DNA of 64,000 bases, from positions 186,001 through 250,000 of the forward strand of contig JAPWGK010000033.1 in NCBI GenBank assembly GCA_029641185.1. The letters are read 5' to 3'. The stretch comes from Pseudofabraea citricarpa. Taxonomy: Eukaryota; Ascomycota; Leotiomycetes; Helotiales; Dermateaceae. Each line of letters begins with the position of its first letter. Within the stretch, counting starts at the first letter, position 1. The notes under the pieces are model-generated. The model made no database searches, had not been told where the DNA came from, and saw only the letters and a program-made list of their open reading frames with translations. Made by a program: the position numbers and the translations under genes. Positions 46,220 to 58,940 of the stretch are shown here, one piece after another.

Positions 46220-48639
46220 TCAAGCACGATCTCCGTGCATACGTACGCGGTAGAAGCAGGTAAAGGGGACATTGCCTTCGCCGTAGTTGTTCTTCGCTCG
46301 GATGATGATCTCGTTTGTCGGTGCCTCGAGGGCCTTCAAGTCAAGCTGGATGGGGAACGCTTGAACTTCCTGCTGCGACAACGAATCATACGTGAACCTG
46401 GCAACCTTGATGAAGCCAAAATCAAACTCTGCTTCACGGTGGTAGCCCAAATGTTTGTCTGAGACTTGCTGAAGCATGTCGCGCTTATCGGCCTGGAAGA
46501 AGGCAAAGATTTCGATGTCCTTCGGAGTCGAACCGGGTTCGATAGAGGCGGAGCGAGCGATGTGTTCAATGACAACTTGATCGGGGTAAATTGCATGAGG
46601 AACCAGGACACCAAGACTTGCACCGTATCCATAGTTACCACCAGCATTGGTACACCAACAATCACCATATTCATCCCACTTCGTTAGAGCTTCTCGAGGA
46701 GGATTTGGCTGCGAGTGCTGATTGCTGGAAACGTAGTCCCAAATCCCAGATGCGTAAGAGAACAATGCCTTGGATGAGCTCTTGGTGGGTTTGAACTGGT
46801 ATGTGGCCGAAGTGTCATATGGTTTGATTATTGCACCGACTCCAAGTGAGAAGTAATTGATACGACGCTCTGATTGGCGTGCATAGTCATTGATCTTGAC
46901 ATTTGCAAACGCTTCCAGCTTAGCCTTGTTCATGAAGTGATTGAACTTTTGTTGCATCTCACCCTGAGTCATGGAACTAGTCTCTTCAAGAACCGTGATT
47001 CGGGCGAGATGATCGTAGAGTTCCTCGAACACTTTGCGGAGCTCTGTTTTGATGCCTTGCTTGTGAGTGGTCCAATCTTTGGTGACGACCTTGATAGCTT
47101 CTTCTCTGGCTGCACGCTCATTCTTCACCAGCTCCTTGACATCTTTCAAACTGCCAGAATCCTTGTCAGGATGACTGTGAATGATGGTAGTGTTGCCAGC
47201 GGTCTGGACGATGAAGTTGGGATCATTGCGAAGACGTTCTCTCAAGGCAACATAAGCTTCGACAGGAAGTTGTGGTGCCCCATCATCATCTCTGACGACG
47301 AGAAGGAAGTCGAGTTTCATGACGGTTTCGAGCATGCCTGAGTTAATCTCAGAAACATGAGCCACGTGAGCCATATCGTATGACATCTTGTTCAGTTGTC
47401 GGTACTGCAAGATGAGTACGGGGTTGGCGAAAATCATACGAAGTAAGATGCCTCCATGCATGAATTGGCCAAGGTTGTGGGCAATGTCTGTAGCGCCATA
47501 GAATCGGAGTGGTGCATCAAGGTCATCCTTAACCCGCAAGAGTTCGTAGGTGGCAGACAGGACAAAGTAGATGGCGAATGCAACAGGGCCCCTATACCAG
47601 TTAGCATGCGCACTAAAGGTTTCTGTAGCGCTCAAAGTTGACTTACCACTTAAGCCACCACTTGATTCGAGCTGTGATGGTTTGCTCAGAAACGTAATTG
47701 CCAATCTGGTGAATGATTTGGGTAACGTCATCCTTTGGGAGAGTTGGTGAACCGAATGGGGGGGAACCTGCGAGTGATCCGGAACCGCCTCTAGGACCAG
47801 CAAGGCTTTCCGAGCGTCCATGCTGGGGTCGATGCTCTTCCTCGTCTTGCTCTACCTCCTCTTCTGCCTCCTCTTCCAGCTCCTCCTCCTCTTCTTCCTC
47901 CTCTTCCTCGATGTCAGAGATCCGTGCGGTGTGGTCGAAAGATGAACTTTCAACTTGGCCGCCGTGATCGACAGAGGTCTCGAGTCCGAAGGATACATCG
48001 GCCGATGCTCGATTTGGCTTCTTGCCTCGACCTCGGGGTTTTTCAGGAGAAAGACCAACTGAACGTGGTGGATCTACTGTAATTAGAGCTGGGAACAATG
48101 TGATCAGAGAGGAAACATACCACGAACGTGATCAGCACCAGTCAGAGCCAGGTTGATCTGTCTCGAGACATCATTCTCCGGGTTGGCCCCGGTCATCCAA
48201 TGCGGTTGGCTGGCAGCGCCAGTGCCATAGGCATTGCTGGAACTTAAGTTAACAGCAGATAGATCCGAACCACGAGCGGCTTTCTTGGTGGTTTTGCGGG
48301 CAGCTTTGGGGGTTGCAGCTTCTGAACCTTGACCGACGCTGGCCGCAACGCTACCTGCGCGACTCAAGGCCCGCCTGGTTCGTGGGGTATTGTTCATGGC
48401 TCTCTCGTAATCCGTGAGAGTTGGAGGTGGTGGAGAGGTTCCAAGGGTTCTTGGAAGTCGTCGTGATTGTTGTTTTGGACGCTGAGTTCTAGGCGCAGAA
48501 GGCGCTGGGGCAGATGCCTTGGTGACGGGATTGACAGAAAAGTCTGATGTGTTAATTGCTATGAGATGTTAGCTTGGTTGTGTGTACTACTGAAAGAAGA
48601 ACCCAACAGTAAGTTTTGCTCCTTGGCATTGCTTCCCAT
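46220..48639 (-). CDS. SUN-domain inner nuclear membrane protein, Sad1-like
   Basis: Exons 48076-47647 and 47591-46220, preceded by 48558-48121, are firm. A first exon 48639-48603 closes the phase (758 residues in total), but its donor is the unusual GTTCTT, so the 5' end is uncertain. The N-terminal 300 residues are Ser/Pro/Arg-rich with a long Glu run (about 230-260), the nucleoplasmic part. One membrane segment (GPVAFAIYFVLSATYEL) follows at about 302. A long helical region precedes the SUN domain at about 600-758: KWDEYGDCWC, LGVLVPHAIYPDQVVIEHIARSAS, TPKDIEIFA and NYGEGNVPFTCFYRVRMHG. SUN proteins pair with KASH proteins across the nuclear envelope and anchor the spindle pole body. A 13-bp satellite lies just upstream of the proposed start. 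Confidence 0.88.
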
Positions 48640-50316
48640 AAACAAAAGGGTAGTGAGAGAAATTTTATTGGGAAAGTTAATGGGTAAAGTGGATGGGGAA
48701 AGTTGATGTGGAAAGTCGATGGGGAAAGTGAATGTGGAAAGTTGATGTAGAAAGTTGTTGTAGAAGAGAAAAGAAGAAGAGGAATGGTTCAGTAGAAAAG
48801 TAAAAGGTTGTGCGCGCTTGCGTAGGGTGTGGGTGTGGTGTGGATTATTCAATGAGAACAATGGGAGCACAATAGGAAGACTTACTGTTGTGAAGCTATT
48901 CGCATCCACGGTGAATGATAAGCAACAATAGCAACGCCCACAACAATAACAAAAGCACCGCCCTGTCGAATATTACGCGTATGATTAGATAGCCACGTGT
49001 AAGCAGCTGGGATTTTGGGAGCTTAGAATTAATGCGCCGAGTTGAGGGACGACTTATTGAGGCAGGCGCAAGTTGGAGACGGGAGAAACGAGGACGAGGA
49101 CAAGGACGCGATTACAGAACAGCACTGGGGAAACAATGAGCAGCCATTTATCACTCAGTGTGTTGGCAGCTGTTGCTATTTGAGTAGCAACGAGCTCGCA
49201 GATTAGTGAATCAAATTCCTTGCTGCGGTTTCTCTTTGGGTGGCATCTTTGATCTATTGCGTTACCTGTTCGAGGTTTGTTTTTCATTCCACGACGTTTT
49301 TCGATGACCGCGTCAGGCGTCTGGCGTTTGGCTGATAGACGCGCGCTGCGAGGGGCTGGACCAATGAATGTGAAAGGCGGTGTAGCTTTAGGGAGTACCT
49401 GTAGGCGGTGTGCTGGGAAGATTGTTTTGCCGGAGCCGTGATCAGCTTCTCTCATCTTGGGTTGTTACTGAATATCACAGCTCATTAGCTTATGCAAATA
49501 GACCACCAGTGGATATCTTACAGATACTGTAGATGTCTTGTCAAATACCTCAAGTGGGTTTGATGATAATGAGAATATGACCAGCAATAAGCCACCAAGA
49601 CACAATACAATACTCTCCTCTCCGGTCAAATGACAAGAGGGAATAACATGAATACCACTGGCAATATTACAAGAGACCAATTCGATGTAATATCGATTCG
49701 CTCGGCATGTCTAGTCGGGTGCAGCAGATTCGAATGCAGCAGAGATAATCAATCATGTCGCTACCGAATCCAGTCTGTACCGTACTACATACCGTAGAAT
49801 GCAATGTGAAAGGCGGGTAAGTGGAGAGATCACAGTAACAGAAGATGGAGAATTGGAACATAGTTTTCCCGATCCGGTCCGAGCCAGTTGTGACCCGAAT
49901 TTCGTCATCTGATCGTCTCGTCCCATCTCAACCCTCATTTCACCGTGTAGCCACCTCCACCTGTAGTACCACCAAAATACCAATACCGGGGATGGCGCCC
50001 AATGCCACATGCAGGTCCGTATCGCCAAACCGACTGCTGCAGGATCCGAGGAGAACAAGTGGCCTCTAGCGATGCATGAACAGCAAGAATGCAGCACTTA
50101 CAGCACAGTACAGTACGAAATGATCATCTTGCGGGGATGTGTCTCTACCCCTCTGCACCTCGTCCACCTCTCGTGTCACAGTCAGGAGTCAGGACACACG
50201 GCCCACATATTATTACTGCGTACCACCTAGAGTGCTTGTTTGTTTGTGACGCCCAACTTTTCTCTCTGCCCTGAACAACTCTCCTCCTCTCCATCCCAAA
50301 ACATCATCATCATATC
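48640..50316. other. Divergent intergenic region between Sad1-like and UDP-glucose epimerase genes
   Basis: About 1.7 kb with both promoters. It may contain a leader intron of the Sad1-like gene, since GTAAGT lies on the minus strand near 48885. A 133-codon minus frame at 49054-49455 is Arg/Pro-rich with no domain. The 13-bp satellite is listed separately. Confidence 0.45.
48669..48759. repeat. 13-bp minisatellite, seven units
   Basis: Seven imperfect units of a 13-bp motif, consensus GTGGAAAGTTGAT, fill 91 bp just upstream of the Sad1-like start. Units differ by one to four bases. On the minus strand it lies in the leader or a leader intron. Confidence 0.75.
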
Positions 50317-51663
<1,347 letters not shown>

Positions 51664-51745
51664 ATCCATTCTGGCTTGATATGATTTATGTAACGCATTT
51701 AGACTAGCATTTCTGTTTCTCGGAGGGACAAAATTAGATACCTAA

Positions 51746-53055
51746 CTAAGGTCTCAGGAGCAACTTTCCAGTCGTCACTCTTCCTTCCAAATCCTTGTGT
51801 GCCTTGATAGCATCTTCTAGAGGATAAGTCTTGAAAATGCGTACATCAAACTTATCCTTCACGACGAAATCGAAGAGCTCATTTGTATAAGTCTCGAATT
51901 CCTCGCGCGTGTGGATGTAATTATCCAGCCTTGGACGCAAGACCTTGACATTCTTGACTGCCAATTTCGCAATACTGAAAGGGGGTACAGGACCCGACTA
52001 GTAACCGTTGATCAGCGGGGATTCATCACTAGTCAAAAACAGACGAGGATCACTTACAGAATTTCCATATGAGACGACAGTCCCCTTCCTCGCGACCACC
52101 TCGAGATCGTTGTCGAACTGATCCTTGCCCGTGCTGTCTAGCACGGCTTGCACACCATCTGGACCCGCAATCTCCTTGACGCGCTTAACAACATCTTCCT
52201 CCTTGTAGTTGATGGTGAACTCAGCACCGTTCTTGTGCGCGAGTTCGAGTTTCTCTTTCGTGCTATGATGGCGGAGTATCAGTATGATCTCAACCTCGAC
52301 CCCAAAGACACTTCAAGGGAGAAGAAAAAAGCAAGTACACACCTAGCCGTCCCAATAACGCGAGCCCCAACCGCCCTCAACAACTGGCACAACCACAAGC
52401 CCACACCACCCGCCGCGGCATGGACGAGGATCCAATCGCCCTTCTTGACCAGATACGATTCCCGGATCATAGTCAGCGCCGTGAGGCCCTGCAGCAGACT
52501 GGCGACGGCCACGCCATCGGTGAGCTCCTGCGGGATCTTAATCGTGTACTTAGCGACCGAATTTGTGTACTCGGCATACGAGCCACCGGCGTAATACACA
52601 ACGCGGTCGCCCTCCTTTAAGCCATAGACGTTCCCCGCACCGACGGCGGTGATGACGCCCTCACCGTCGCGCCCGAGGATGAGAGGTTTGGTAGTCGGAT
52701 AGAGGCCGCTGCGGTGGTAGCTGTTTCTTCGTTAGAGAGGGCAATGGGGGCACACGAGGGAGGCGACGACTTGCGTATCGATGTAGTTTACCCCGCTGAT
52801 CGTGTTCTTGACCAGCACCTCTCCTTCACCTGGCACGGGCACTGGCCAGTCGGTCTTGTACTGCAGGACTTCTGGCCCGCCGGTCTCTTCGACCACTATA
52901 GCTTTCATCGTCTTGGGGAGAGCGGCCATCTTCGCGAGTGAGGAGTAGGAGTAGGCGTAGGAGTAGGATGGAGACGGGGATGTGGAAGAGAGAGGACGCT
53001 GGAAGTGAGCAGAGAGTTGATTGAGTCGTCGAGGGAGGATTCTCAGTCGTGACAT
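51746..53055 (-). CDS. Quinone oxidoreductase, zeta-crystallin/Zta1 type
   Basis: Exons 53055-52775, 52720-52343, 52262-52058 and 51997-51746 give 371 residues. The N-terminal stretch (MSRLRILPRRLNQLSAHFQR) is Arg/Ser-rich and may be a mitochondrial signal; a second start, MAALPKTMKAIVVEE, would give a cytosolic form. Motifs are NYIDTYHRSGLYP, LILGRDGEG, GDRVVYYAGGSYAEY, and the NADPH-binding VHAAAGGVGLWLCQL, then VLDSTGKDQFD and LEGRVTTGKLLL. No zinc-ligand cysteines are seen, as expected for this MDR branch. It reduces quinones by one electron with NADPH. The first intron has a GC donor (GCAAGT, 52774), the second such case in two neighbouring genes. Confidence 0.94.
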
Positions 53056-53947
53056 ACCACACAAATCCAGCTGGGGCAGGCAAAGAGAAGTACGAAGTAC
53101 GGTAGAAGAGAGAGGCCAGGAGCTTGCTTCCCTTTCTCTTCTGTGTAGGTATATACCTCTGGTATATAACGGGATCTCGGGTTCGGGCAGGAGATGCAAT
53201 GCAATTGACTCGAAGGGCGTATCGTATCGTAAGTAAACAAGTCCAGAACCAAACGAAGACGAATCTCCAAGGGCGCGCGCGGTCGCTCGACGCAATACGC
53301 CGCTCGTCAAGTCAAATCAAATCACGTCAAGTGGGGGAGGGGTCGATGATTACAGAGCAAAGACGAACTGCGGGGTTCTTGTCGCTTACAAAGTACGACT
53401 TGCCCAAAATCGACCCCTCCCCTCTATTTCGGCTGCGAGCCATCCCACGCCACGGATCTGTCGGTCTGAGGACCGAAACTGCCGTCTCTTGTAAAGAAAG
53501 GTTGGGGTTCAGAAATCTACAGTACCATCGCCCTCCTGCGGCCACTATTTCGTTCGCAGATCCGACAAAGTCAATTGCTCTCGCTCGGTAGATACGATAC
53601 GTACGTAGCAGGGTGACCCTCGCGTAACTGGCTCACACTTTCTCTGGCATACCTTATCGTGACCCAGAAAACGCTTTGGTTGTATCGAATTGAAAAAAAA
53701 TCATGCATCAAGAGCCACCATATTAATTTTTTGTTTGGAATGAAGCAACTATTTTAGACACCCAACCCCGTTTCCCATAATCATAACATGTCATTAGAAG
53801 AGCTTTCTCTACCCCCTCAGCAAAAGTCGCAGCTATTGCTCCAACCCGATGCAGCCTTGGAATGATAGAACGGGTATTGTTGCAAAATGAAAGGAAATTC
53901 ATAAAAGGCAGAGCATGGTGAGCATTCTGCACTGATCCTCCAACCCT
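53056..53947. other. Intergenic region between quinone reductase start and La/Arb1 gene end
   Basis: About 0.9 kb. It contains the quinone reductase promoter with a CGTATCGTATCGTA run at 53218-53231 and CAAGTCAAATC-type repeats near 53306-53332. The 155-codon plus frame at 53124-53591 antisense to the promoter has no domain and is probably chance. Confidence 0.5.
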
Positions 53948-56338
53948 TCAAAGCTCCCCGAAGTCATTCATTTCAGTCTCCTCAACCTCTGGCTCATCTT
54001 CAGTTGGAGGTGGTCTCGTGTTAAGTACTAGATGAAAGTCAGCACCACACTCTGCTATTACTGGCGGAGAACTTACCAGGAGCCTTCCAATGTCTCATCT
54101 TCTCATTCTCAAGATAAGTAAAGAACGAGCAGTATGCTCCCACAATCGAGTCAAAATATCTGATACCAAACTCCAATTCATGTACGGTGCAAACAAATTT
54201 GAAGCCAATGAAGCAATGTTGAAGAATATCGTCGTCAATCCAGAAAGTCTCGATGTCGGTCGAAAGAGGAGAAGCGATCCCATCGTCAGTGGAGTCTTCA
54301 GGCTCTACATATGGTCCCTCCCAAGGCTTGACCTTAAGAAAACCAAGAGGCTTTGACTGTCCAACTTTACCATGTCGATCCTTGATACCCGCGTACTGTT
54401 CAATTGTTTGGATGGTTGCTCGCTCAATGTCAACAACTTCGTAGCCTCGTTGCTCACATTTGAGGACTTTAGGTTGACTTCTCATCACAGCCAAGTACTG
54501 ATCTTGTGTTCCAGTCAAACCGATACAAACATTGAAGTGGCGTTCAGCATCTTTGGGATGCATTCCGTACTGTCCCAATTGAAAGCCATCTTCTCCTTCA
54601 GGCGTAGGCTCAATATATGCGTTTTTGTACTCTCCGCCCCACAGTGTGGATGAAGCCATATTGTAATCACCGGGTAGCTTACGTCTGAGGTCGGGGAGGA
54701 TCGAAAGCTCTTCTTCAGCCTTGTCGCAGATTCGGCGGGCATCCATGATATCCTCTGTATACTCAGGACATACGCTGTGATGAAGAATGTAGTTGAGAAA
54801 ATTCTTGATAACACCACAGGCAAGACGAATCTCAACAGTTGAACCATAGCCGATGTAGTTGGGGAAGGTGTAGGAACTTCGAAAGTCAGCAATTATCAAG
54901 CTCGAGGTGAAAATAGTTGCACTTACAAAAATCCGGCGACTACACCCGAAAAGTCAACAACCCAATGCTCACTATTGTTTGGGTCATAGTACTTGGAACT
55001 GGTACTTCCTCGAATGAAGTCTGTGGCCTGGATGTTTTTTATCTCTCTTGCTGTAGATTCTTCAAGCGCGTTCTTGTCAAGACCTCCTGTAAACTGTTTC
55101 TTGTTACTTGCCTCAATACCTCCCAAAATGAGATACTGAGTGAAAATGTTGGCCTTTCTCTCATCAAGCTTGCGCTTGGCACGATAATTCTGAATACATG
55201 ATTCCATTCGCCTACATTGGTTAGAATCTGGAAGTTAATAATGTTCGGGGTTCTTACTCGTGGAAGGGACGGTCACTAGGCAATAAAGTAAGCTCAAACT
55301 ATTCAAATAATAAATTATAGAAGACGTTTTTGGAAGACTTACGGGCTATAAAAGTCATTCATCTCATCTATGGCTTCGCCAGGGGTCAAAGGGGCATCTG
55401 CATAAAACTCTAAAGAAACAGAGTTATTAAAATATTCTGGGAGAGAAAATAAATCCATACCTTCGAACCCAGTTGGAGGTGGTCTCTTGACCTTGTTGGC
55501 ACCGCTACTTCTCTTTTTCTTCTTTGAGCCTTTCTCTCCAGCCGGAGCGACTGGTTTCGGTGCGAAGCTGTCTTCATCGAAAGCCTTAGGATATTTTCCA
55601 ATGTCTGTGTAGGTCTCTTCACGAGTAAGAGGATTCTCGGGATCATATGGCTTCTTGCGCTTGATAGTTTCCTCGCCCTCAGGACCAGAAATCTCCAGAG
55701 AGACACTATCTTTGAGAGCTGCAACAATAGATGAGTATGGCCTAAACTGTCTCATGCGACCAAAACCCGCGATCATCTCAACTTTGACTGGTTTGTTTTT
55801 GCCCTCTGTCTTTTTTTGAAGGAAAACATCAGACGGGAGGTTCGCATCACTAAAATAGTACTCGACCTATATATATTAGTTAGCGCTAAGACTATAGGTT
55901 CCAACAGCATTTAACCGCCCATACCTGTCTCCGAATCTTGGTCGCTTCATCTGGCTCTGAATTTATAGTGGCATTGCCTTGTTCACCCAGAGTCGCAACT
56001 GATACCGAGGAGGGAGATGCTGCTAGGGGCTTAACGTCCTGATCTTCAATTGGCTGGGCGATAGTATTCTCGTCTAACTCTTTGAGAGGTGAGATGGTAG
56101 TCGAATCGTCCTTGGCTCGAAGATTGTGTCCAGGAGTTACCGGTGTTGGGGGAGGAGCTCCAGGGATATCCGGGGTCGCAAGTCCTGGACCATGGTTCTC
56201 ATTGCCATTCTCATAGTTGTGATTCTGCAAATCTGTATCATGGATACGGGGATCAGTAGCGAGCTGTCGAACAGTGTTCAGGTTGATCTCGCTAATAGCA
56301 CGCGAGAGTTCTTCAGCATGCTGGGCATATGGAGCCAT
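53948..56338 (-). CDS. La-motif protein fused to Arb1 domain (Argonaute siRNA chaperone subunit)
   Basis: Seven exons (56338-55925, 55866-55461, 55409-55343, 55275-55258, 55211-54927, 54876-54077, 54027-53948) close in phase to 689 residues. One exon is only 18 nt. Residues about 135-220 form a La motif: RRQVEYYFSDANLPSDVFL, MIAGFGRMRQF and SIVAALKDSVSLE. After a Lys-rich linker, residues about 270-665 match Arb1: PTGFEEFYADAPLTP, then RPFHERMESCIQNYRAKRK, GGIEASNKKQFTGGLD, STSSKYYDPNNSEHWVVDF, NFLNYILHHSVCPEYTEDI, LPGDYNMASSTLWGG and an acidic end. In fission yeast Arb1 belongs to the ARC complex, which loads duplex siRNA and blocks slicing by Ago1 for heterochromatin. The La part may add RNA 3'-end binding (inference). 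I have not seen this pairing described. Confidence 0.87.
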
Positions 56339-57544
56339 GTTGTATCTGTTCTCGGAAGATGTTAGTCTCGTGTGGCGCGCGCAAGGATGCTATGGAAGGC
56401 GCCGGGCGTGGAGGTGGGTTGGTGGGTTTGTGGAGAACAGGAGGTTATTGATGTCGAGGGGGTGATTGGGTACTGGTGCAACGGTTCAGGCGAACGAGTA
56501 AGGCTGTGCAAAGTCAAGGTACTTGATAAGAGAGGATAGCTGATCCAGAAGGATTGCAAGCGGGGAGTACGTATTGAGAACGCGCGGGAATGCAGTGAAT
56601 GACCTGGTGCGCATACAGGATGAAAAAGAAAGGGTGGCGGAGGGCAAGGGAGCTGGGAAGATATTGCTGGAGGTGGAGTCGCTTGACTTTGCGAGTGGTG
56701 AATACCACCCAGCGAGTGAATCAATGAGTGGATGACCAGCGCAGGTGATGATGGTGATGGTGATGATGGTGATGCAGCAGCGTTGAATCACCATATGGTG
56801 GTATAAATAAGAGAAAGCATCCCACTTACCTCTCTTGAAGGATATCAAGATTTCCTCTTATTTTAAATCTGCTCTTCCCGTTCTCCGTTTGTTGTTGTTG
56901 CCGGCTGGCAAACGGATACCAAAGCAAACGGGCAATCCAACTGATCCAGCTTGTCCAGCTTGTCCAGGTTGTGGCGGGAGGCGTAATCCAGATCCAGATC
57001 CAGATCCAACGGTAAGTTTCACGTCTTTGTAACCAGCCTACCGTACTGTTGTTGCGTGCTGTATGGATGGATTGCTATCAGATGTTGGTTGCTGCGGATG
57101 GCGTGTAGGTGAGAAGAAGAGCAAAGGAAGCAGGAAGGAAGGCGGTGCTGTTGAACCCCTCGTGCGCAGCCCCAGCTCGCTTGTGTTGTTCCGGGGCTTC
57201 AGGCCAACGAAGCCAGCGAAGCCAGCGAAGCCAGCGAAAGGCCTTCCGGGCGTCCAGTCCAGGCTGGTTAGCTGGCTAAGCCTTACCCAGGTAGCGCCCT
57301 AGGTAGCGCTCCCGCTCACTGCACTTCCAGGGATGAGATTATTCGCGATTGAAGCCACGACTACCTACTCACTACTCAGCAACGCCTCGCGCCCGCAATC
57401 TACCTACCCACGCTTCCTTTCTTTTATTACCTGGCCGGGTGTTCCCTTTTCGCCCGGGCCAGCTTTGTCCTTAATAACCTCACTTTCCCATGCTTACAAT
57501 ATGATAGAGCCATAGCTGCCGGCGCAAACAGAGAGAAGCTTAAC
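56339..57544. promoter_or_regulatory. Divergent promoter region rich in short tandem repeats
   Basis: About 1.2 kb between the La/Arb1 and multikinase starts. It holds GATGGT repeats at 56746-56773, a GTCCAGCTT-type 9-mer at 56943-56969, TCCAGA repeats at 56987-57008 and GAAGCCAGC 9-mers at 57209-57239. Frames across it are low-complexity. Confidence 0.5.
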
Positions 57545-58618
57545 ATGGCGAAACCTATCCCACTACGAGCAGACCTCGTCGACTACAACCACGCTGTTGC
57601 TGGACAGTAAGCGCATTGGATCCCTCGCCGTGCGCGCGTCTTGCTAACTGAGGATAGTGACGGTACCCTTTGCGATATCGACGGCGAGTTGTTTATCAAG
57701 CCCTGCACCCAGACGGAAATTGCATTCTACCAAGCATCCGTCGCCGACCATGAAGATTTTGCAGAGTATATGCCTACCTTCTTGGGAACTTTAGAGCTTG
57801 GGAGCCAAGAGGTGAATGGGACGCTGGAAGAGCAAGGTGCTGCTTTGATAGCGAAGCACAGCATACCAGAGGTTGTTGTTCCAACAAAAACGGGGAAGCG
57901 CATCACAACAGACACCGCTGTGGTCCTGGAGAATGCAGCACATGGCTTCATCCACCCCAACATTCTCGACGTGAAGCTGGGCGTAAGGCTGTGGGCAGAT
58001 GATGCGCATCAGGATAAGAAGACGCGCTTCGATTTGGTCACTCAGGAAACAACACATAAAGATCTTGGATTTCGCATAGCGGGCATGCGAGTTTGGCAAG
58101 GGGAAGGCGCGAAAGGTGCCGACATCAATGAGGATGGATACAAAATTTATGACAAGAATTACGGCCGGTTTTCGGTCAAAACTGAGAACGTCCAGGAAGC
58201 ATTTCAGCACTTCATGTTTGTGGAGTCAGCTGGCATTGATGAGGAGCTTGGATCCTTGGTCGCACAGGCATTTTATGCAGACGTTACCAGGATACAAGAG
58301 CTCTTAGAAGGCCAGGAGAGTCGTATGTTCTCGGCAAGTCTATTGTTTGTTTTTGAAGGCAATGGAGCAGCGCTCAGGAGTGCGATGGAGGAAGCAAGCA
58401 AGTCGCCGCCAACAAACGGTAATGGGAACCACGCAGAGCCAGATGAAGAAGATGATAATGACGAGGACGAGGACGAGATCACTGGGCCAAAGATATATGC
58501 GGTTAAGGTCATAGATTTTGCCCATGCCGAGTGGACCCCAGGAATGGGCCCAGATGAAAATTCCTTGGTTGGCATTAGAAGCGTTGCGAAGATTCTCAAG
58601 GAATTGGGCAAAGCATGA
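57545..58618 (+). CDS. Inositol polyphosphate multikinase (Ipk2/Arg82 family)
   Basis: Exons 57545-57606 and 57658-58618 encode 340 residues. The signature PxxxDxKxG appears as HPNILDVKLGVRLW at about residue 120. Before it come VAGHDGTLCDIDGELFIKPC (ATP-loop region) and LENAAHGF; after it come SLLFVFEGNG and the metal-binding VIDFAHAEWTPGMGPDENSLVGIRSV. The enzyme phosphorylates IP3 to IP4 and IP5, feeding pyrophosphate signalling, and in yeast also stabilises ArgR-Mcm1. An acidic run (EPDEEDDNDEDEDE) before the last motif resembles the Asp-rich stretch of Arg82. The start at 57545 has an AACATGGCG context and phase-matched splicing. Confidence 0.93.
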
Positions 58619-58940
58619 ATACGGAGTTTGTATGGAATTGGACAGACATTAGATACCCGCTTGGGAGAGGGAGCATGATAGATCTCACTCGGCATTAGTA
58701 AATCAAGGCTGCCCATTGACTTTCGTGTGAACCGGTCAATCTGCACCAGAATTGTATTGAATTAAATTGATAAGAACCCCCCACCGATCCGTATGCGACC
58801 AAAGTGGGGCAGCTTCAACCACCTCCACAAGGCTGAACTTCAGAACTCTAAAAGATCCCTGGAATAATGCAACACCGTTCCCAAGCCACAGCGTCAAAAG
58901 CTTACTCGGAGCTCCATTGACTGGTGTTCGCAGATCAACA
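58619..58940. other. Spacer between multikinase and Clp1 genes
   Basis: About 320 bp on the plus strand holding one transcript end and the Clp1 promoter. No gene is seen. Confidence 0.5.

Noticed and set aside
49054..49455. 133-codon minus-strand frame
   Set aside because: Arg/Pro-rich start and hydrophobic random end, with no domain and no clear promoter context; kept only as a remote possibility.
53124..53591. 155-codon plus-strand frame
   Set aside because: It lies antisense to the quinone reductase leader and has no family features.
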